A stretch of 64,000 bases of DNA from Clostridiaceae bacterium BRH_c20a (GCA_000961765.1 LADT01000086.1:119281-183280), one strand, 5' to 3'; positions 52,093-61,744 are shown, counted from the stretch's first letter. Notes: generated from the letters alone by a model not told the origin. Numbers and translations are program-made.

Positions 52093-52403
52093 CTGGTAAA
52101 TAAAGTTAAAAGTAAAGTGAAGTAAACAAAATACTCTGGTATGAATTAATGAAATAAATCAGGATTACTGTGATCCAAAGTTAAATAACAAAAGTCTTAG
52201 CTATTTGACCCATCTTTTATTAAAAAGGGTATTTTTTGTCCATTTTTCAAAATATCTGTCGAATTTTAAGGTATTTTTCCAGAAGGGTAAATTATCCCCC
52301 AAGAGAAATTTAATAATTAAGAAAATTTTAATAATTAGGTGATAATTATGCTTAAAGCAGTAATTGCTGAAAAAAATTTTAATAAACTTCATGTTTTTAA
52401 ATT
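52093..52403. other. AT-rich gap, no supported gene
   Basis: The gap between convergent genes has a weak ACCC/GGGT hairpin with ATTTTTT near 52209-52241 that may end the lipoprotein transcript. AT palindromes occur near 52312. Short ORFs on both strands lack convincing features. Confidence 0.4.
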
Positions 52404-52431
52404 TAAAAAAACACAAGCCCTTGGGCTTGTG
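52404..52431 (-). terminator. Terminator of the GntR-controlled operon
   Basis: On the minus strand CACAAGCCC pairs with GGGCTTGTG around a 2-nt loop and is followed by seven T. It lies 60 nt after tctA. Confidence 0.85.
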
Positions 52432-52490
52432 ACAAGAAGGAAATATATTAAAGGGGGTATATGTTATTAATATGTCCCAATAGGGTAGCT

Positions 52491-53993
52491 TTAAAGTTCA
52501 ACTTCCTGATTTTCTGAACGCATTACTGCTTTGACATTAGTATATATTAATAAAAGAAGCAGTATAAAAATTATGATTGAAATAGGTCTCATAATAAAAT
52601 ACTGTAATAAACTGCCGGATTCGGACTTAGCAATACTTAATGATTGACGAAAATTTTCTTCAGCCAAAGGCCCAAGAATTATTCCCAATACTATAGGTGC
52701 AATAGGAATATCAACTTGCCTTAAAACATAACCGATTAACCCAAAAACTATTGCCAAAAGAACATCAAACAGATTGTTTCTTATGCTATAAGCACCAAAT
52801 ATACACAACGACAAAACAATAGGGATTATGTATTTAAGTTTAATCTTTAATATTTTAGAGAAATACGGAACACCATAAATACCAATTAGCCCCATTATGA
52901 ATACGGTAACCAACATACCAATCATGAAAGTATATACAATCTGAGGATTAAGTTGGAATAATCTTGGCCCTGGTATTAAACCATGAATAGTTAATGCCCC
53001 ATATAATATGGCAGCAGTAGCAGAACCAGGAATACCAAGGGCTAGCAGAGGAACTAAAGAACCTCCGACAGCAGCATTATTAGCACTTTCAGGGGCGATG
53101 ATCCCATCAATACATCCTTTGCCGAAGAGTTCCGGATTTTTTGAAGACCTTTTAGCTTCCCCATAAACTATAAATGTTGCTATTGCTCCTCCAGTTCCAG
53201 GTAAAATCCCAATAAAAGTGCCTAAAAGTGATGACTTTATTACCAATAAGGGTTTTTTTACGAGATTTAGAAAAACTTCTTTAAATGTTATTTCTTTAAA
53301 GGGTACATTTATAAGGCTACCATCTCTACTACCCAGTTGACAAAGCATTTCATTTATCGCGAAAAGCCCAATCATGGCAGGAATTAAAGGTATTCCACCT
53401 TTTAATTGATTAATCCCAAAGGATAATCTTTCAGTCCCACTCATAATATCAGGTCCGATAGTACTTAATAATATACCAAATGCCGCTGCAAATAAGCCTT
53501 TATAGATATTCTTCCCAGTTAAGCTACCAACAACTGCCATCCCAGCCATGGCCATTAAAAACATTTCAGGCGGACCAAATTTTAGGGCAACTTTAGCGAG
53601 TATGGGAGTAAAAAATATTAGGACTATTACCCCAATAAAACCACCAATAATACATGCCGATATAGAATAATATAAAGCTTCCTTAGCTCTTCCTTGTTGA
53701 GCTAGAGGAAATCCTTCTAAAGCTGTACACGCGGCAACTTCTGTCCCAGGTGTGTTTAAAAGAATTGCCGAAATTGACCCTCCATAGTTAGATCCCATAT
53801 AAATTCCACCTAACATCAATAACCCTGCTGCGGGATCCAAATTAAAAGTAAAGGGAAGCAGCAGGGCAACCCCAATGGGTCCGTTAAGGCCTGGCATTGC
53901 CCCTAAAATAACACCGACAGCTGTCCCAATAATAGTTAAAAGTAAAGTAATCGGGTCAAATATGGAAGCTATTGATTGGATAACATATTCCAT
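52491..53993 (-). CDS. tctA: Tripartite tricarboxylate transporter large permease, TctA family
   Basis: The 500-residue membrane protein has about eleven helices and TctA landmarks: GAMPGLNGPIGVALLLPFTF, GGIYMGSNYGGSISAILLNTPGTEVAACTALEGFP near residue 60-95 (read in part), GILPGTGGAIATFIVYGEAKR and APESANNAAVGGSLVPLLALGIPGSATAAIL. It is the ion-driven carboxylate permease of a TTT system, with TctB and TctC encoded just upstream. It is the last gene of the operon. Confidence 0.95.
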   Translation of the reverse strand: MEYVIQSIASIFDPITLLLTIIGTAVGVILGAMPGLNGPIGVALLLPFTFNLDPAAGLLMLGGIYMGSNYGGSISAILLNTPGTEVAACTALEGFPLAQQGRAKEALYYSISACIIGGFIGVIVLIFFTPILAKVALKFGPPEMFLMAMAGMAVVGSLTGKNIYKGLFAAAFGILLSTIGPDIMSGTERLSFGINQLKGGIPLIPAMIGLFAINEMLCQLGSRDGSLINVPFKEITFKEVFLNLVKKPLLVIKSSLLGTFIGILPGTGGAIATFIVYGEAKRSSKNPELFGKGCIDGIIAPESANNAAVGGSLVPLLALGIPGSATAAILYGALTIHGLIPGPRLFQLNPQIVYTFMIGMLVTVFIMGLIGIYGVPYFSKILKIKLKYIIPIVLSLCIFGAYSIRNNLFDVLLAIVFGLIGYVLRQVDIPIAPIVLGIILGPLAEENFRQSLSIAKSESGSLLQYFIMRPISIIIFILLLLLIYTNVKAVMRSENQEVEL

Positions 53994-54050
53994 TTTACTG
54001 CCTCCTTGTAGGATAATTTCTTATCCTCTACGATAGGTTTATTATCGTTT

Positions 54051-55076
54051 TTATTCTAAGAAATAGTCTTTGTTCGCAGTTACTATTTCTTTCACCTTTG
54101 AATCCGATTTCTTTATAAATTCATCCAATTCGGCCCCACTCATATATTTAACAACCTCGCCAGTATTACTTAACTTTTCAATTAATTCCTTATTCTTACC
54201 AACTTTATCAGCAGCAGTTTTTATTATATTAACTACATCTTCGGGAGTACCTATAGGGGTAGTTAATATTCTAGACATCATTACCTGAACATCTAACCCT
54301 TTTTCGACAAAGGTAGGTACATCTGGTATTTTTTCTGACCTTTCATCACTTGCAATGCCAATGACAGTGCAACCTTGATCTATTGCTGCCAAACCAAATT
54401 GAATGGCAACAAATGCGGCATCAGTATGGCCTCCCACGGCAGCATTCATAGCTTTAGAGCCACTTGTAAAATTTACAATTTGTGTTTTTATTCCTGCTGC
54501 TTGTTCAAGTTGAGCGACACTGTAAATATGTCCATCTCCACCTACCGCCACAGATATTTTCCCAGGGTTCTCCTTAGCATATTTTACAAACTCTTCAATA
54601 GTATTAAAGGGGCTATCTTTTTTAACCACTAACACCGTTGGCGATTTAGTAAAGGCTGCTATATATTTAAATTTATCATTGTTATACGAAGTATCTTTAT
54701 AAGAGGACATAACTATATTATCCGGATAACTTATAAATGCTAAATTATAGCCATCAGCTTTACCATTTTGAAATTCAGTCATACCTAATTCGCCTTTCGC
54801 TCCTGGCTTATTTACTATAATTACCGATTTGCCAAGTTCTTTTTCCAAAAATCCGCCTACAACACGAGCAGTAGTATCAGTACCACCACCTGCAGAATAG
54901 GAAACTATAGCCTGAATATTTCCTTTTGGATAATCTATTACAGGTTTTTTGTTCTCGGGAGATTGAGCTTGTTCGTTTTTCTCTTCCGAACACCCTACCA
55001 TCATAAATGATGTTATTAATAGAGTAATCACCAACAAAATAAACATTCTGAATTTTAAATTCTTTTTATTTAACAT
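54051..55076 (-). CDS. tctC: TTT-system substrate-binding lipoprotein, TctC/Bug family
   Basis: The 341-residue protein has a lipobox (MMVGCSEE, cysteine 29) and the Bug fold: AIVSYSAGGGTDTTARVVGGFLEKELGKSVIIVNKPGA, where the SAGGGTD loop contacts a carboxylate, and LDVQVMMSRILTTPIGTPEDVV. It captures a carboxylate for TctAB. The ATG follows AAAGGAGAGAG. The ligand is unknown; the neighbouring dehydratase suggests a sugar acid or a related compound. Confidence 0.94.
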   Translation of the reverse strand: MLNKKNLKFRMFILLVITLLITSFMMVGCSEEKNEQAQSPENKKPVIDYPKGNIQAIVSYSAGGGTDTTARVVGGFLEKELGKSVIIVNKPGAKGELGMTEFQNGKADGYNLAFISYPDNIVMSSYKDTSYNNDKFKYIAAFTKSPTVLVVKKDSPFNTIEEFVKYAKENPGKISVAVGGDGHIYSVAQLEQAAGIKTQIVNFTSGSKAMNAAVGGHTDAAFVAIQFGLAAIDQGCTVIGIASDERSEKIPDVPTFVEKGLDVQVMMSRILTTPIGTPEDVVNIIKTAADKVGKNKELIEKLSNTGEVVKYMSGAELDEFIKKSDSKVKEIVTANKDYFLE

Positions 55077-55103
55077 AAATTCTCTCTCCTTTATATTTTA
55101 TCA

Positions 55104-55565
55104 TCAAATAAGTAAACCTGTGGGAGTTATCAAGCTCATTAGTAGATGAAAAGCTAAATACAAAATTAAAATTGATACCAAACTAAATACTATTCCTTTT
55201 AGAAAAGTATCTAATTTCCACGTTTTATTGATATGTAAATACATAAATAGAAGTAATATTGTTACCGCAGAATAAAAACCTAAAAATTTTAATAAGCTAT
55301 AGGTTACCACTAAACCAACGCCGGCTATGATCACATCTTTATTCATAATCTTACTTTTTTTCGAACCTAATTTGCCTCTGGCTGTGTCAAAAACTAATAA
55401 AATCCCCATTAAACCAATAATCAATAAGGTAATTCTAGGAAATAATGCAACTTGGGATGGAAGCATAAATGTCTGCGTGTAAAAAATTACTGCAATAAAT
55501 AAAAAAACCAAACCTGTCACAAAATTAGTATTTTTTATTAACCGTAGTTCTTTTTCATTATTCAA
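55104..55565 (-). CDS. tctB: TTT-system small permease, TctB family
   Basis: The 153-residue protein has four predicted transmembrane helices with FPRITLLIIGLMGILL near residue 40, the TctB signature. It starts with TTG behind AAGGGGGTAG. It lies between the thioredoxin gene and tctC. Confidence 0.88.
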   Translation of the reverse strand: MNNEKELRLIKNTNFVTGLVFLFIAVIFYTQTFMLPSQVALFPRITLLIIGLMGILLVFDTARGKLGSKKSKIMNKDVIIAGVGLVVTYSLLKFLGFYSAVTILLLFMYLHINKTWKLDTFLKGIVFSLVSILILYLAFHLLMSLITPTGLLI

Positions 55566-55583
55566 ACAACTACCCCCTTAGTA

Positions 55584-55913
55584 TCAACTGATATGTGTTT
55601 CAATATGGCCTATTAATTCATCCTTGGAAATTAAGCCACCTAGACGTTTTTCCACTTCTCCATTTTTAAAAATTACTACAGTAGGAATTCCCTTTATTCG
55701 CATTCTTTTAGCTAATGATTTGTACTCATCCACATCTACTTTATACATTTTAACTTTTGTTGAATAATCCTCTGCCATTTCTTCAATTAAAGGTAAAAGT
55801 TCGGAACACACTCCACATCGTTCAGCTTTAAAAAAAACCAAAGCTAAAGCCTTTCTTTCAAATACTTTCTCATCGAAATTCTTATCATCCAAATCAACAA
55901 GTATATTATTCAT
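55584..55913 (-). CDS. Thioredoxin
   Basis: The 109-residue protein has a thioredoxin fold with the active site CGVC (C33, C36) in KAERCGVCSELLP, the cis-proline loop GIPTVVIFKNG and MYKVDVDEY. It differs from the classic WCGPC but keeps both cysteines. It lies 35 nt after the thioredoxin reductase gene and is its natural substrate. Its presence in a catabolic operon suggests a thiol-dependent step in the pathway. Confidence 0.92.
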   Translation of the reverse strand: MNNILVDLDDKNFDEKVFERKALALVFFKAERCGVCSELLPLIEEMAEDYSTKVKMYKVDVDEYKSLAKRMRIKGIPTVVIFKNGEVEKRLGGLISKDELIGHIETHIS

Positions 55914-55947
55914 ACTGCCCTCCTTTCCAAACTATTTTTCTTACTAT

Positions 55948-57156
55948 CTATTTAGGCAATTTTAAATTTTCAATTAATTCCTCGGACCAATCTTGTGTTA
56001 TCTGTCCCTTATTATCTAATAAAAATATAGCTGGAATTTTCTCCACATTATATTTAGAAGCAATCCTTTGATTTCTCGAAATATCGACTTTGACTAATTT
56101 CATATTGCATTTTCTTTCTAAAATTAGTTTATCCAGCAAAACCAGTTTATTAATACTTACCTCACTTAAAGGACTCCAAAAAGCGAGTACTACAGTCTGA
56201 TTGGCATTTTGTATCTGTTCTTTAAATGCTTCCTCTTCTAAAATGTATCTCTCAGCGGAAACTGCAGCAATAGCACCATCATTAGCAGCAGTCACAACCT
56301 GCCTAAGATATTTCGCCCGGGCATCACCTATTGCATAAACTCCAGCTGCCGAAGTCTCCATTTTTTCGTTAGTAATAATATATCCTTTTTCATCTAACTT
56401 TATCTTACCTTTCAGAAAATCTGTTCTAGGTACTATGCCTATATAAATAAATACACCTTCACAGCTAAGTACTGATAATTCTCCGGTTTTCAAGTTTTTG
56501 ATTACTGCTCCACTAACCTCATCTTTTCCATTAATTTTAGAAAGGACTGAATTCCAGACAAACTCGATTTTTGAATTATTAAAAGCCCTTTCAGCACTAA
56601 ATTTATTGCAATCTACTATACCCTGGTCGTGAATTACAATAACAATAACTTTTTGTGCAAATTTAGCCAAATAAATGGCTTCTTCAATAGCTGCATCTCC
56701 ATTACCCACGACTACTACAGTTTGATCCTCATAAAATTCTGCATCACAAGTAGCACAATAGGATACACCATTACCTTTAAATTCTTGTTCTCCTTGGATA
56801 TTTAATAATCTCGGTTCTGCACCAGGTGCTAAAATTATGGTCTTTACCTTGTATTCATTTCCTTTACCTGTTACTAAGATTTTAATTTCATCATCAATTT
56901 GCAAATCTACAATTTCTTCCTTAATAATTTCTGTACCAAATTCTCGAGCATGTTCTTGCATTTTTTGAGTTAAATCTGGTCCTGTAGTACCACCAGGAAA
57001 GGCTGGATAATTTACCAGTTCCCTAGTAGTATAGGCCTGACCCCCAGGTATTGCTTTTTCAAAAATAACAGTATTCAACTTAGCCCTAGAACCATATATA
57101 CCTGCCGTCAATCCGCCAGGACCGCCACCAATAATTGCTAAATCATATATCGACAC
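55948..57156 (-). CDS. Thioredoxin reductase-like flavoprotein fused to a CXXC-less thioredoxin domain
   Basis: The 402-residue protein has a TrxB core: FAD motif GGGPGG, GGQAYTTRELVNYPAF, redox pair CATC (C134, C137) in SYCATCDAEF, the NAD(P)H motif VVGNGDAAIEEA and AIGDARAKYLRQVVTAANDGA near 285. An extra ~85-residue C-terminus (TVVLAFWSPLSEVSINKL, VDISRNQRIASKYNVEKIPAIFLLD) looks like a thioredoxin fold that keeps the cis-proline IPA but has SPLS in place of CXXC. I use the GTG at 57156 since GGAGGAG lies 6 nt upstream; an ATG 15 nt earlier overlaps that site. Confidence 0.9.
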   Translation of the reverse strand: MSIYDLAIIGGGPGGLTAGIYGSRAKLNTVIFEKAIPGGQAYTTRELVNYPAFPGGTTGPDLTQKMQEHAREFGTEIIKEEIVDLQIDDEIKILVTGKGNEYKVKTIILAPGAEPRLLNIQGEQEFKGNGVSYCATCDAEFYEDQTVVVVGNGDAAIEEAIYLAKFAQKVIVIVIHDQGIVDCNKFSAERAFNNSKIEFVWNSVLSKINGKDEVSGAVIKNLKTGELSVLSCEGVFIYIGIVPRTDFLKGKIKLDEKGYIITNEKMETSAAGVYAIGDARAKYLRQVVTAANDGAIAAVSAERYILEEEAFKEQIQNANQTVVLAFWSPLSEVSINKLVLLDKLILERKCNMKLVKVDISRNQRIASKYNVEKIPAIFLLDNKGQITQDWSEELIENLKLPK

Positions 57157-57326
57157 AATTCTCTCCTCCATGTAAAAATACAGCCTACTATTATAGAAGA
57201 TTTCCTTATTACTTTTATAACTGCCTTCTTCCCGAACTTATTCAGGAAGAAGGGCTAAATTTAAACTTTATAAAGTAAAACTTACTCCAGGTGGAGTCTT
57301 GACTCCATCTGAAGTCTTTAAATTAA

Positions 57327-59300
57327 TTAATCCTCTAATGCTTGGTAAATTATACCACCTTCAACATTTCTAGGAATAGGCAATTCAGTCAAATGGCATA
57401 TAGTCGGAACTATATCAATAGCTGATACATTTCTGTTAATCAACTCACCTTTTTTAATGCCTGCACCCGTAACCATGAATAAACATCCTACTGAAGTATC
57501 CTTGTAACTATCAGTTGTTAAAGATGTACCATGTACCCTAGCCCAGCTTGGATTAAACAAGAAATAAATATCTCCGATATGATCACCGAACAATCCTAAG
57601 ATAGATGCATCTTTTTTACTTAAAGCTAATTTAATTGGTCGTCGTCCATTTCCACTATCTCTATAAGCGTATAAATCATCAATAATTTTTTCAACCAAAG
57701 TATCATATTCTTCTGGGTCAACACTTCCATGAGGTTCTCTGCCTTTGAGATTTATATAAATATAACCGGAACGTTGACTTATTGCTTTAGTTTTTTCCCA
57801 ATCTATTTCTGCTTTACCGTCCTCTCGTTTAACAACTGTATATCCCAGGTCCTCTAATACTTTACCACCAACACTCCAAGGGTCACCAAGTGCAGGTATT
57901 TGACAACCTGCTTCATTACTCATACCTGCATGGTCTGAAACAACGAATATCAGAGTATCTTCATCTGCTATAGTCAAAATATCTCCAACAAATTTATCAG
58001 ATATTTCATAATACTTTCGTAAAATATCCATATACTTTTCATGATCTGTAGAATGTTCTTCAAGAATTTTATTTTGGTATAAATGGTTAGCAGTATCCAA
58101 GGCATGAACATGGAAATACAATAAATCCCACTCATGATTAGAAGTCAAGTATTGTAATGCTTTAGCGTACCATTCATACATTTGGACCTGAGCCTCTAAT
58201 TGGATATCATCATTACCACAATCGGAATAATGTAACATAGGTCCAATATTATCATAAAGTTCTTGACCGACTTCCTTCGGATAAAACCATTTTTTATTAG
58301 ATAGGTCTAAAGGTCTGGCATAATATAAGTCTAATTTGCTACCATCATCCTTCATGTCCACAATTTTAACTTTATAAGCCACTGGTATATTTTTCCCATT
58401 GATCTTAAAGTTATCATAAATCCAATTACTCCACTCACCTGCACGAACTTCTCCAATAGGTTTCTCATCATCTTTACTTATATATATTTCGAGTTTATTA
58501 TACTTTTGGCCATCTTCAGAAATAATTAAACCGTATCTCCTTTGTTCCCCGTCATTTAAAGGCAAAACTACTTCTTTAGCTGAAGAATCTGCTTTTTTCC
58601 AACCACTATTAGGTTTTATAGGAGTAATTGCGATATCTATTTTTGCCTCATTTGGCTCTATCCTTTTTTCTGCCAGGATTTTAGCCATCTTACCACCCGG
58701 GAAGGAAGTAGCCGCAGTCTCTTCTCCTGCAACATCGAAGGTTTTCTCATCTACTTCTCCTTCAACCATACAATTTGTACCGCTTTGGTCCGCCGAATGA
58801 GGAATTTCCTGAATAGCAAAATCCCCTTCTTCGCAATAGTAAAATCTTTCACTATCTATTAGAGCCCTACTATTAACAGCAATTCCAGTACCATCAACAT
58901 AAATTGTATTGTTTTTTTCGGTGGGAGGCCAAGCTGTTGGATAATTAAAAACTATACTTTTTCTACCTGCACGAGCGGCAGCATCCCAAATAAATTCAGC
59001 ATTACATAGTTCGGAATTAAATCCATAGGAAAGTTTATCCAAAGGGTCCCCTGATTTATGATTCCAAAAACAGGTTATTCCATGAGTGCCAGGGAGTGCT
59101 CCGGTTGCTAAACTTGCCCAGTTTGGTGGAGTAATTGTAGGATGAACACCAAACATGGATAATTCCTCGTTTGTCACACCCATATTTTTTACTTTTTCTA
59201 AATTAGGCATTTTTCCTTCAGCCATAAATTTTTTGACCATCAAAGGGTCTGCTCCATCAAGGCCAATAAGAATGGCTTTTTTTGCTTTTCTTGTAACCAT
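57327..59300 (-). CDS. Alkaline-phosphatase-superfamily hydrolase (type I phosphodiesterase/pyrophosphatase-like)
   Basis: The 657-residue protein has the superfamily metal sites: LIGLDGADP with the first aspartate, HPTITPPNWASLATGALPGTHG with a threonine as likely nucleophile near residue 55-57, HALDTANH near 400, VVSDHAGM and a late HGTS. The nucleophile region has no CXPXR or SXPXR motif, so it is not a formylglycine sulfatase. Relatives cleave phosphate diesters, pyrophosphates or phosphoglycans. It is probably cytoplasmic, as no signal peptide is seen. It follows the enolase-superfamily gene in a GntR-controlled operon. A large insertion (about 185-330) is of unknown meaning. Confidence 0.85.
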   Translation of the reverse strand: MVTRKAKKAILIGLDGADPLMVKKFMAEGKMPNLEKVKNMGVTNEELSMFGVHPTITPPNWASLATGALPGTHGITCFWNHKSGDPLDKLSYGFNSELCNAEFIWDAAARAGRKSIVFNYPTAWPPTEKNNTIYVDGTGIAVNSRALIDSERFYYCEEGDFAIQEIPHSADQSGTNCMVEGEVDEKTFDVAGEETAATSFPGGKMAKILAEKRIEPNEAKIDIAITPIKPNSGWKKADSSAKEVVLPLNDGEQRRYGLIISEDGQKYNKLEIYISKDDEKPIGEVRAGEWSNWIYDNFKINGKNIPVAYKVKIVDMKDDGSKLDLYYARPLDLSNKKWFYPKEVGQELYDNIGPMLHYSDCGNDDIQLEAQVQMYEWYAKALQYLTSNHEWDLLYFHVHALDTANHLYQNKILEEHSTDHEKYMDILRKYYEISDKFVGDILTIADEDTLIFVVSDHAGMSNEAGCQIPALGDPWSVGGKVLEDLGYTVVKREDGKAEIDWEKTKAISQRSGYIYINLKGREPHGSVDPEEYDTLVEKIIDDLYAYRDSGNGRRPIKLALSKKDASILGLFGDHIGDIYFLFNPSWARVHGTSLTTDSYKDTSVGCLFMVTGAGIKKGELINRNVSAIDIVPTICHLTELPIPRNVEGGIIYQALED

Positions 59301-59384
59301 TTAATTTTCCTCCTTCGTATAATTTTATATTTCCATTTTTTAATAGAACTACTTTTAGAAATATTCAAAAAGTTATGACTGAAC

Positions 59385-60548
59385 CTACAAGGTGTTTCCT
59401 TGCCACAGGTTAAATTCTTTATTTTGATACGGATATTCAAGAATCGCTTCCTCAATTAATTCCATTCCTAATCCGGATTTGTTAGGAATTACAAAATGTC
59501 CATTAACCACTTCCGGTCGCCAAGTAACTAAGTCTTTTAAATATTGAGCTTCAAAATCTTGAAAAGCCTCTTGAATTAGATAATTGGGTGTACAGCCGGC
59601 TAACTGTAAGCAGGCCGAGGTAGAAATAGGTCCGGATGGGTTATGTAAGGCCACGGGAATATATTCTGCATCAGCCATCGCCGCAATTTTTTTAGCTTCC
59701 AAAATTCCCCCTGTATGAGTTAGATCTGGTTGAATTACACCGACACATCCCCGTTTAATAAGATCCCGAAAACCATATTTAGTATATAATCTTTCTCCTG
59801 CAGCTAACCTAATATTAGTCTTTCGGTAAACCCTTTCCATCGCATCAATATTGTCATAACTAACTGGCTCTTCAAACCAAAATGGGTCATATTTCTCTAG
59901 CATTTTAGCTATTTCAATAGCAGTTTCCGTACCAAAACGACCGTGTCCCTCAATCATAATCTCAACTTCTTTTCCTACTGCATCTCTTACTGCCTCTACC
60001 TCTTCCATAGCTTGCATTTTTTCTTTTCTTGATAATTCACGGCCAAAAGGTTTAAAAGGATCAAATTTTAATGCAGTATATCCTTTGTCTACAACTTTTT
60101 TAGCTTGTTCATAATAACTTTGGGGACCTTTTGCACCAAAGGACCAGCCATTAGCATAAGCTTTAACACTATCTCTTACTTTTCCACCTAGTAAACGCCA
60201 TATTGGTTGATTTAAAGTCTTTCCTATAATATCCCACAAAGCTATTTCTATAGCACTTAGAACCGTCATCATAATAGGTCCTCCCTGCCAATACTCATTA
60301 CGGTAGAGAGACAAGAAAATTTCTTCAATATTAAAAGGGTCTTTTCCAATTATATGACGATTTTTAAGCAGAGAAATCGCTTCAGCTACTATGTAGGATT
60401 TCCCTTCAACAGTACCCTCACCTAATCCCGATATTCCTGCATCCGTTTCTACTTTTACCCAAAGTAGGTCTTTACGCTCAGTACCTATCAAATATGTTTT
60501 TACATCAACTATTTTTATTTCAGACATATTAAAACTATCTTTATTCAT
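59385..60548 (-). CDS. Enolase-superfamily sugar-acid dehydratase (mandelate racemase/galactonate dehydratase type)
   Basis: The 387-residue protein has an N-terminal capping domain and a C-terminal barrel. Metal ligands are visible in IMIEGHGRF, WFEEPV and AAGERLYT, with a catalytic histidine in ALHNPSGPIST and a further basic site in ALKFDPFKPFG. These fit the mandelate-racemase subgroup that dehydrates aldonic acids such as galactonate. It is the first gene of the operon with TctBCA, and it starts at ATG behind GAAGGGGGAAC. The substrate is an inference: an alpha-hydroxy acid imported by the transporter. Confidence 0.88.
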   Translation of the reverse strand: MNKDSFNMSEIKIVDVKTYLIGTERKDLLWVKVETDAGISGLGEGTVEGKSYIVAEAISLLKNRHIIGKDPFNIEEIFLSLYRNEYWQGGPIMMTVLSAIEIALWDIIGKTLNQPIWRLLGGKVRDSVKAYANGWSFGAKGPQSYYEQAKKVVDKGYTALKFDPFKPFGRELSRKEKMQAMEEVEAVRDAVGKEVEIMIEGHGRFGTETAIEIAKMLEKYDPFWFEEPVSYDNIDAMERVYRKTNIRLAAGERLYTKYGFRDLIKRGCVGVIQPDLTHTGGILEAKKIAAMADAEYIPVALHNPSGPISTSACLQLAGCTPNYLIQEAFQDFEAQYLKDLVTWRPEVVNGHFVIPNKSGLGMELIEEAILEYPYQNKEFNLWQGNTL

Positions 60549-60607
60549 TGTTCCCCCTTCTTTAATAGAATTAATTTATGCATAAAATTAATTTATCCTC
60601 TGTTTGT

Positions 60608-60636
60608 ATGATACGTTATAATACGTATTAAGTCAA
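60608..60636 (-). promoter_or_regulatory. Promoter and GntR operator of the dehydratase-TctBCA operon
   Basis: On the minus strand TTGACT and TATCAT are 17 nt apart. The spacer and -10 contain the near-palindrome ATACGTTATAATACGTAT (60611-60628). Confidence 0.75.
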
Positions 60637-60679
60637 TATGTATTTCCGCAATTTTTATTAAATTTTGAAAATAAAACAC

Positions 60680-60710
60680 TTGATTATTTAATGATTTGAA
60701 ACGTATTATA
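60680..60710 (+). promoter_or_regulatory. Promoter and second operator of the GntR gene
   Basis: TTGATT and TATTAT are 18 nt apart. ACGTATTATA (60701-60710) covers the -10 and matches the sequence in the divergent promoter, so the regulator probably controls both. Confidence 0.7.
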
Positions 60711-60757
60711 TTGTTATATGCATATTATTTATTAGTAAATGAAAGGAGTATACTATT

Positions 60758-61537
60758 TTGAATACAAAGTTGAATAAGGACAGCTCGGAACCTTTATATA
60801 TCCAATTGTCTGATACTATCGAATATAATATTAATACAGGAATTTATCCTCCGGGATCAAAAATTCCCTCCGAACAGGATTTAATGGAAGTATATAAAGT
60901 AAGCCGGGTAACCGTTAGAAAAGCAACACAATACCTAACAACTAAAGGCTTAATTGTTAGAAAACAAGGGATGGGTACTTTTGTTAATAAACCGGTTATT
61001 TCCCAAAGTATTGATGATTTAACTTGTATTTTTCCCTCTCTATTAACCAAGGGGGTTAGTCCTAAGCTAGCAATTCTAGAGTACCAATTAATTTATCCAA
61101 ATAAGGAAGCACAAACCAATTTACAAATTTCCAAAGACGAATTAGTTTTGAAATTTACCCGCAGATTTTCAGCTAATAAAACTGTATTAGCTATTGCTGA
61201 AATGTATATACCTAATGAAATTGCCAAACACTGGTCTCAAGAAGAAGCATCCATTAAGACACTATTTTGGTTACTTCAAAAAAACGTTGGTATTAAACTA
61301 GGAAGTTCACAAGTAAAAGTACGGGCAGCCTTAGCTACCAAAAAAATTGCTGATTGGTTACAAGTACCAAAAAGAAGCCCTATACTGGAATTAAGACGTT
61401 TAACATATTCTGATGAACAGAAACCATTAGAATATACTCTACTCAGCTTTCGTGGTGAATCTTACGAACTTACTACTAAGGTTATTTCCGGCGGCTTAGT
61501 ATTAATGGAACAAAACCAGCCCTTTTCACAAGATTAA
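60758..61537 (+). CDS. GntR family regulator, HutC subfamily (HTH + UTRA)
   Basis: The 259-residue protein has an N-terminal winged helix (LYIQLSDTIEYNINTGIYPPGSKIPSEQDLMEVYKVSRVTVRKATQYL, read in part, about residues 10-75) and a C-terminal UTRA ligand-binding domain (about 90-245) of the HutC type. UTRA domains bind small effectors such as sugar phosphates or acids. It is divergent from the dehydratase operon and shares operator-like repeats with it. The start is TTG behind AAAGGAG. Confidence 0.93.
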   Translation: MNTKLNKDSSEPLYIQLSDTIEYNINTGIYPPGSKIPSEQDLMEVYKVSRVTVRKATQYLTTKGLIVRKQGMGTFVNKPVISQSIDDLTCIFPSLLTKGVSPKLAILEYQLIYPNKEAQTNLQISKDELVLKFTRRFSANKTVLAIAEMYIPNEIAKHWSQEEASIKTLFWLLQKNVGIKLGSSQVKVRAALATKKIADWLQVPKRSPILELRRLTYSDEQKPLEYTLLSFRGESYELTTKVISGGLVLMEQNQPFSQD

Positions 61538-61744
61538 TCAAATTTGAGATCGAGTAGTAGGAAAAATTAATTAACCTTTCCGTTCTCTCAAGTCGAATAA
61601 CGCATCGGATAAATATCCTTCGAAATGTATGCAAAAAACTAAATTCTGTTTTGAATGCTCCTCCTTCATTGACTTTCGCTAATGCTTCCTACCACTAAAC
61701 CTACTATAATTTTACCGCCAAAATATAGCTCATACGAGAAGCAC

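Noticed and set aside
52201..52416. Minus-strand 71-codon ORF rich in K, F and I
   Set aside because: AT-rich composition explains it; it begins in the tctA terminator and lacks a ribosome site.
52348..52470. Plus-strand 40-codon ORF starting MLKAVIAEKNF
   Set aside because: It runs through the tctA terminator hairpin and has only a weak AGGTGAT site; probably chance.
57327..59300. Formylglycine sulfatase
   Set aside because: No CXPXR or SXPXR motif is present; the nucleophile region has threonines instead.
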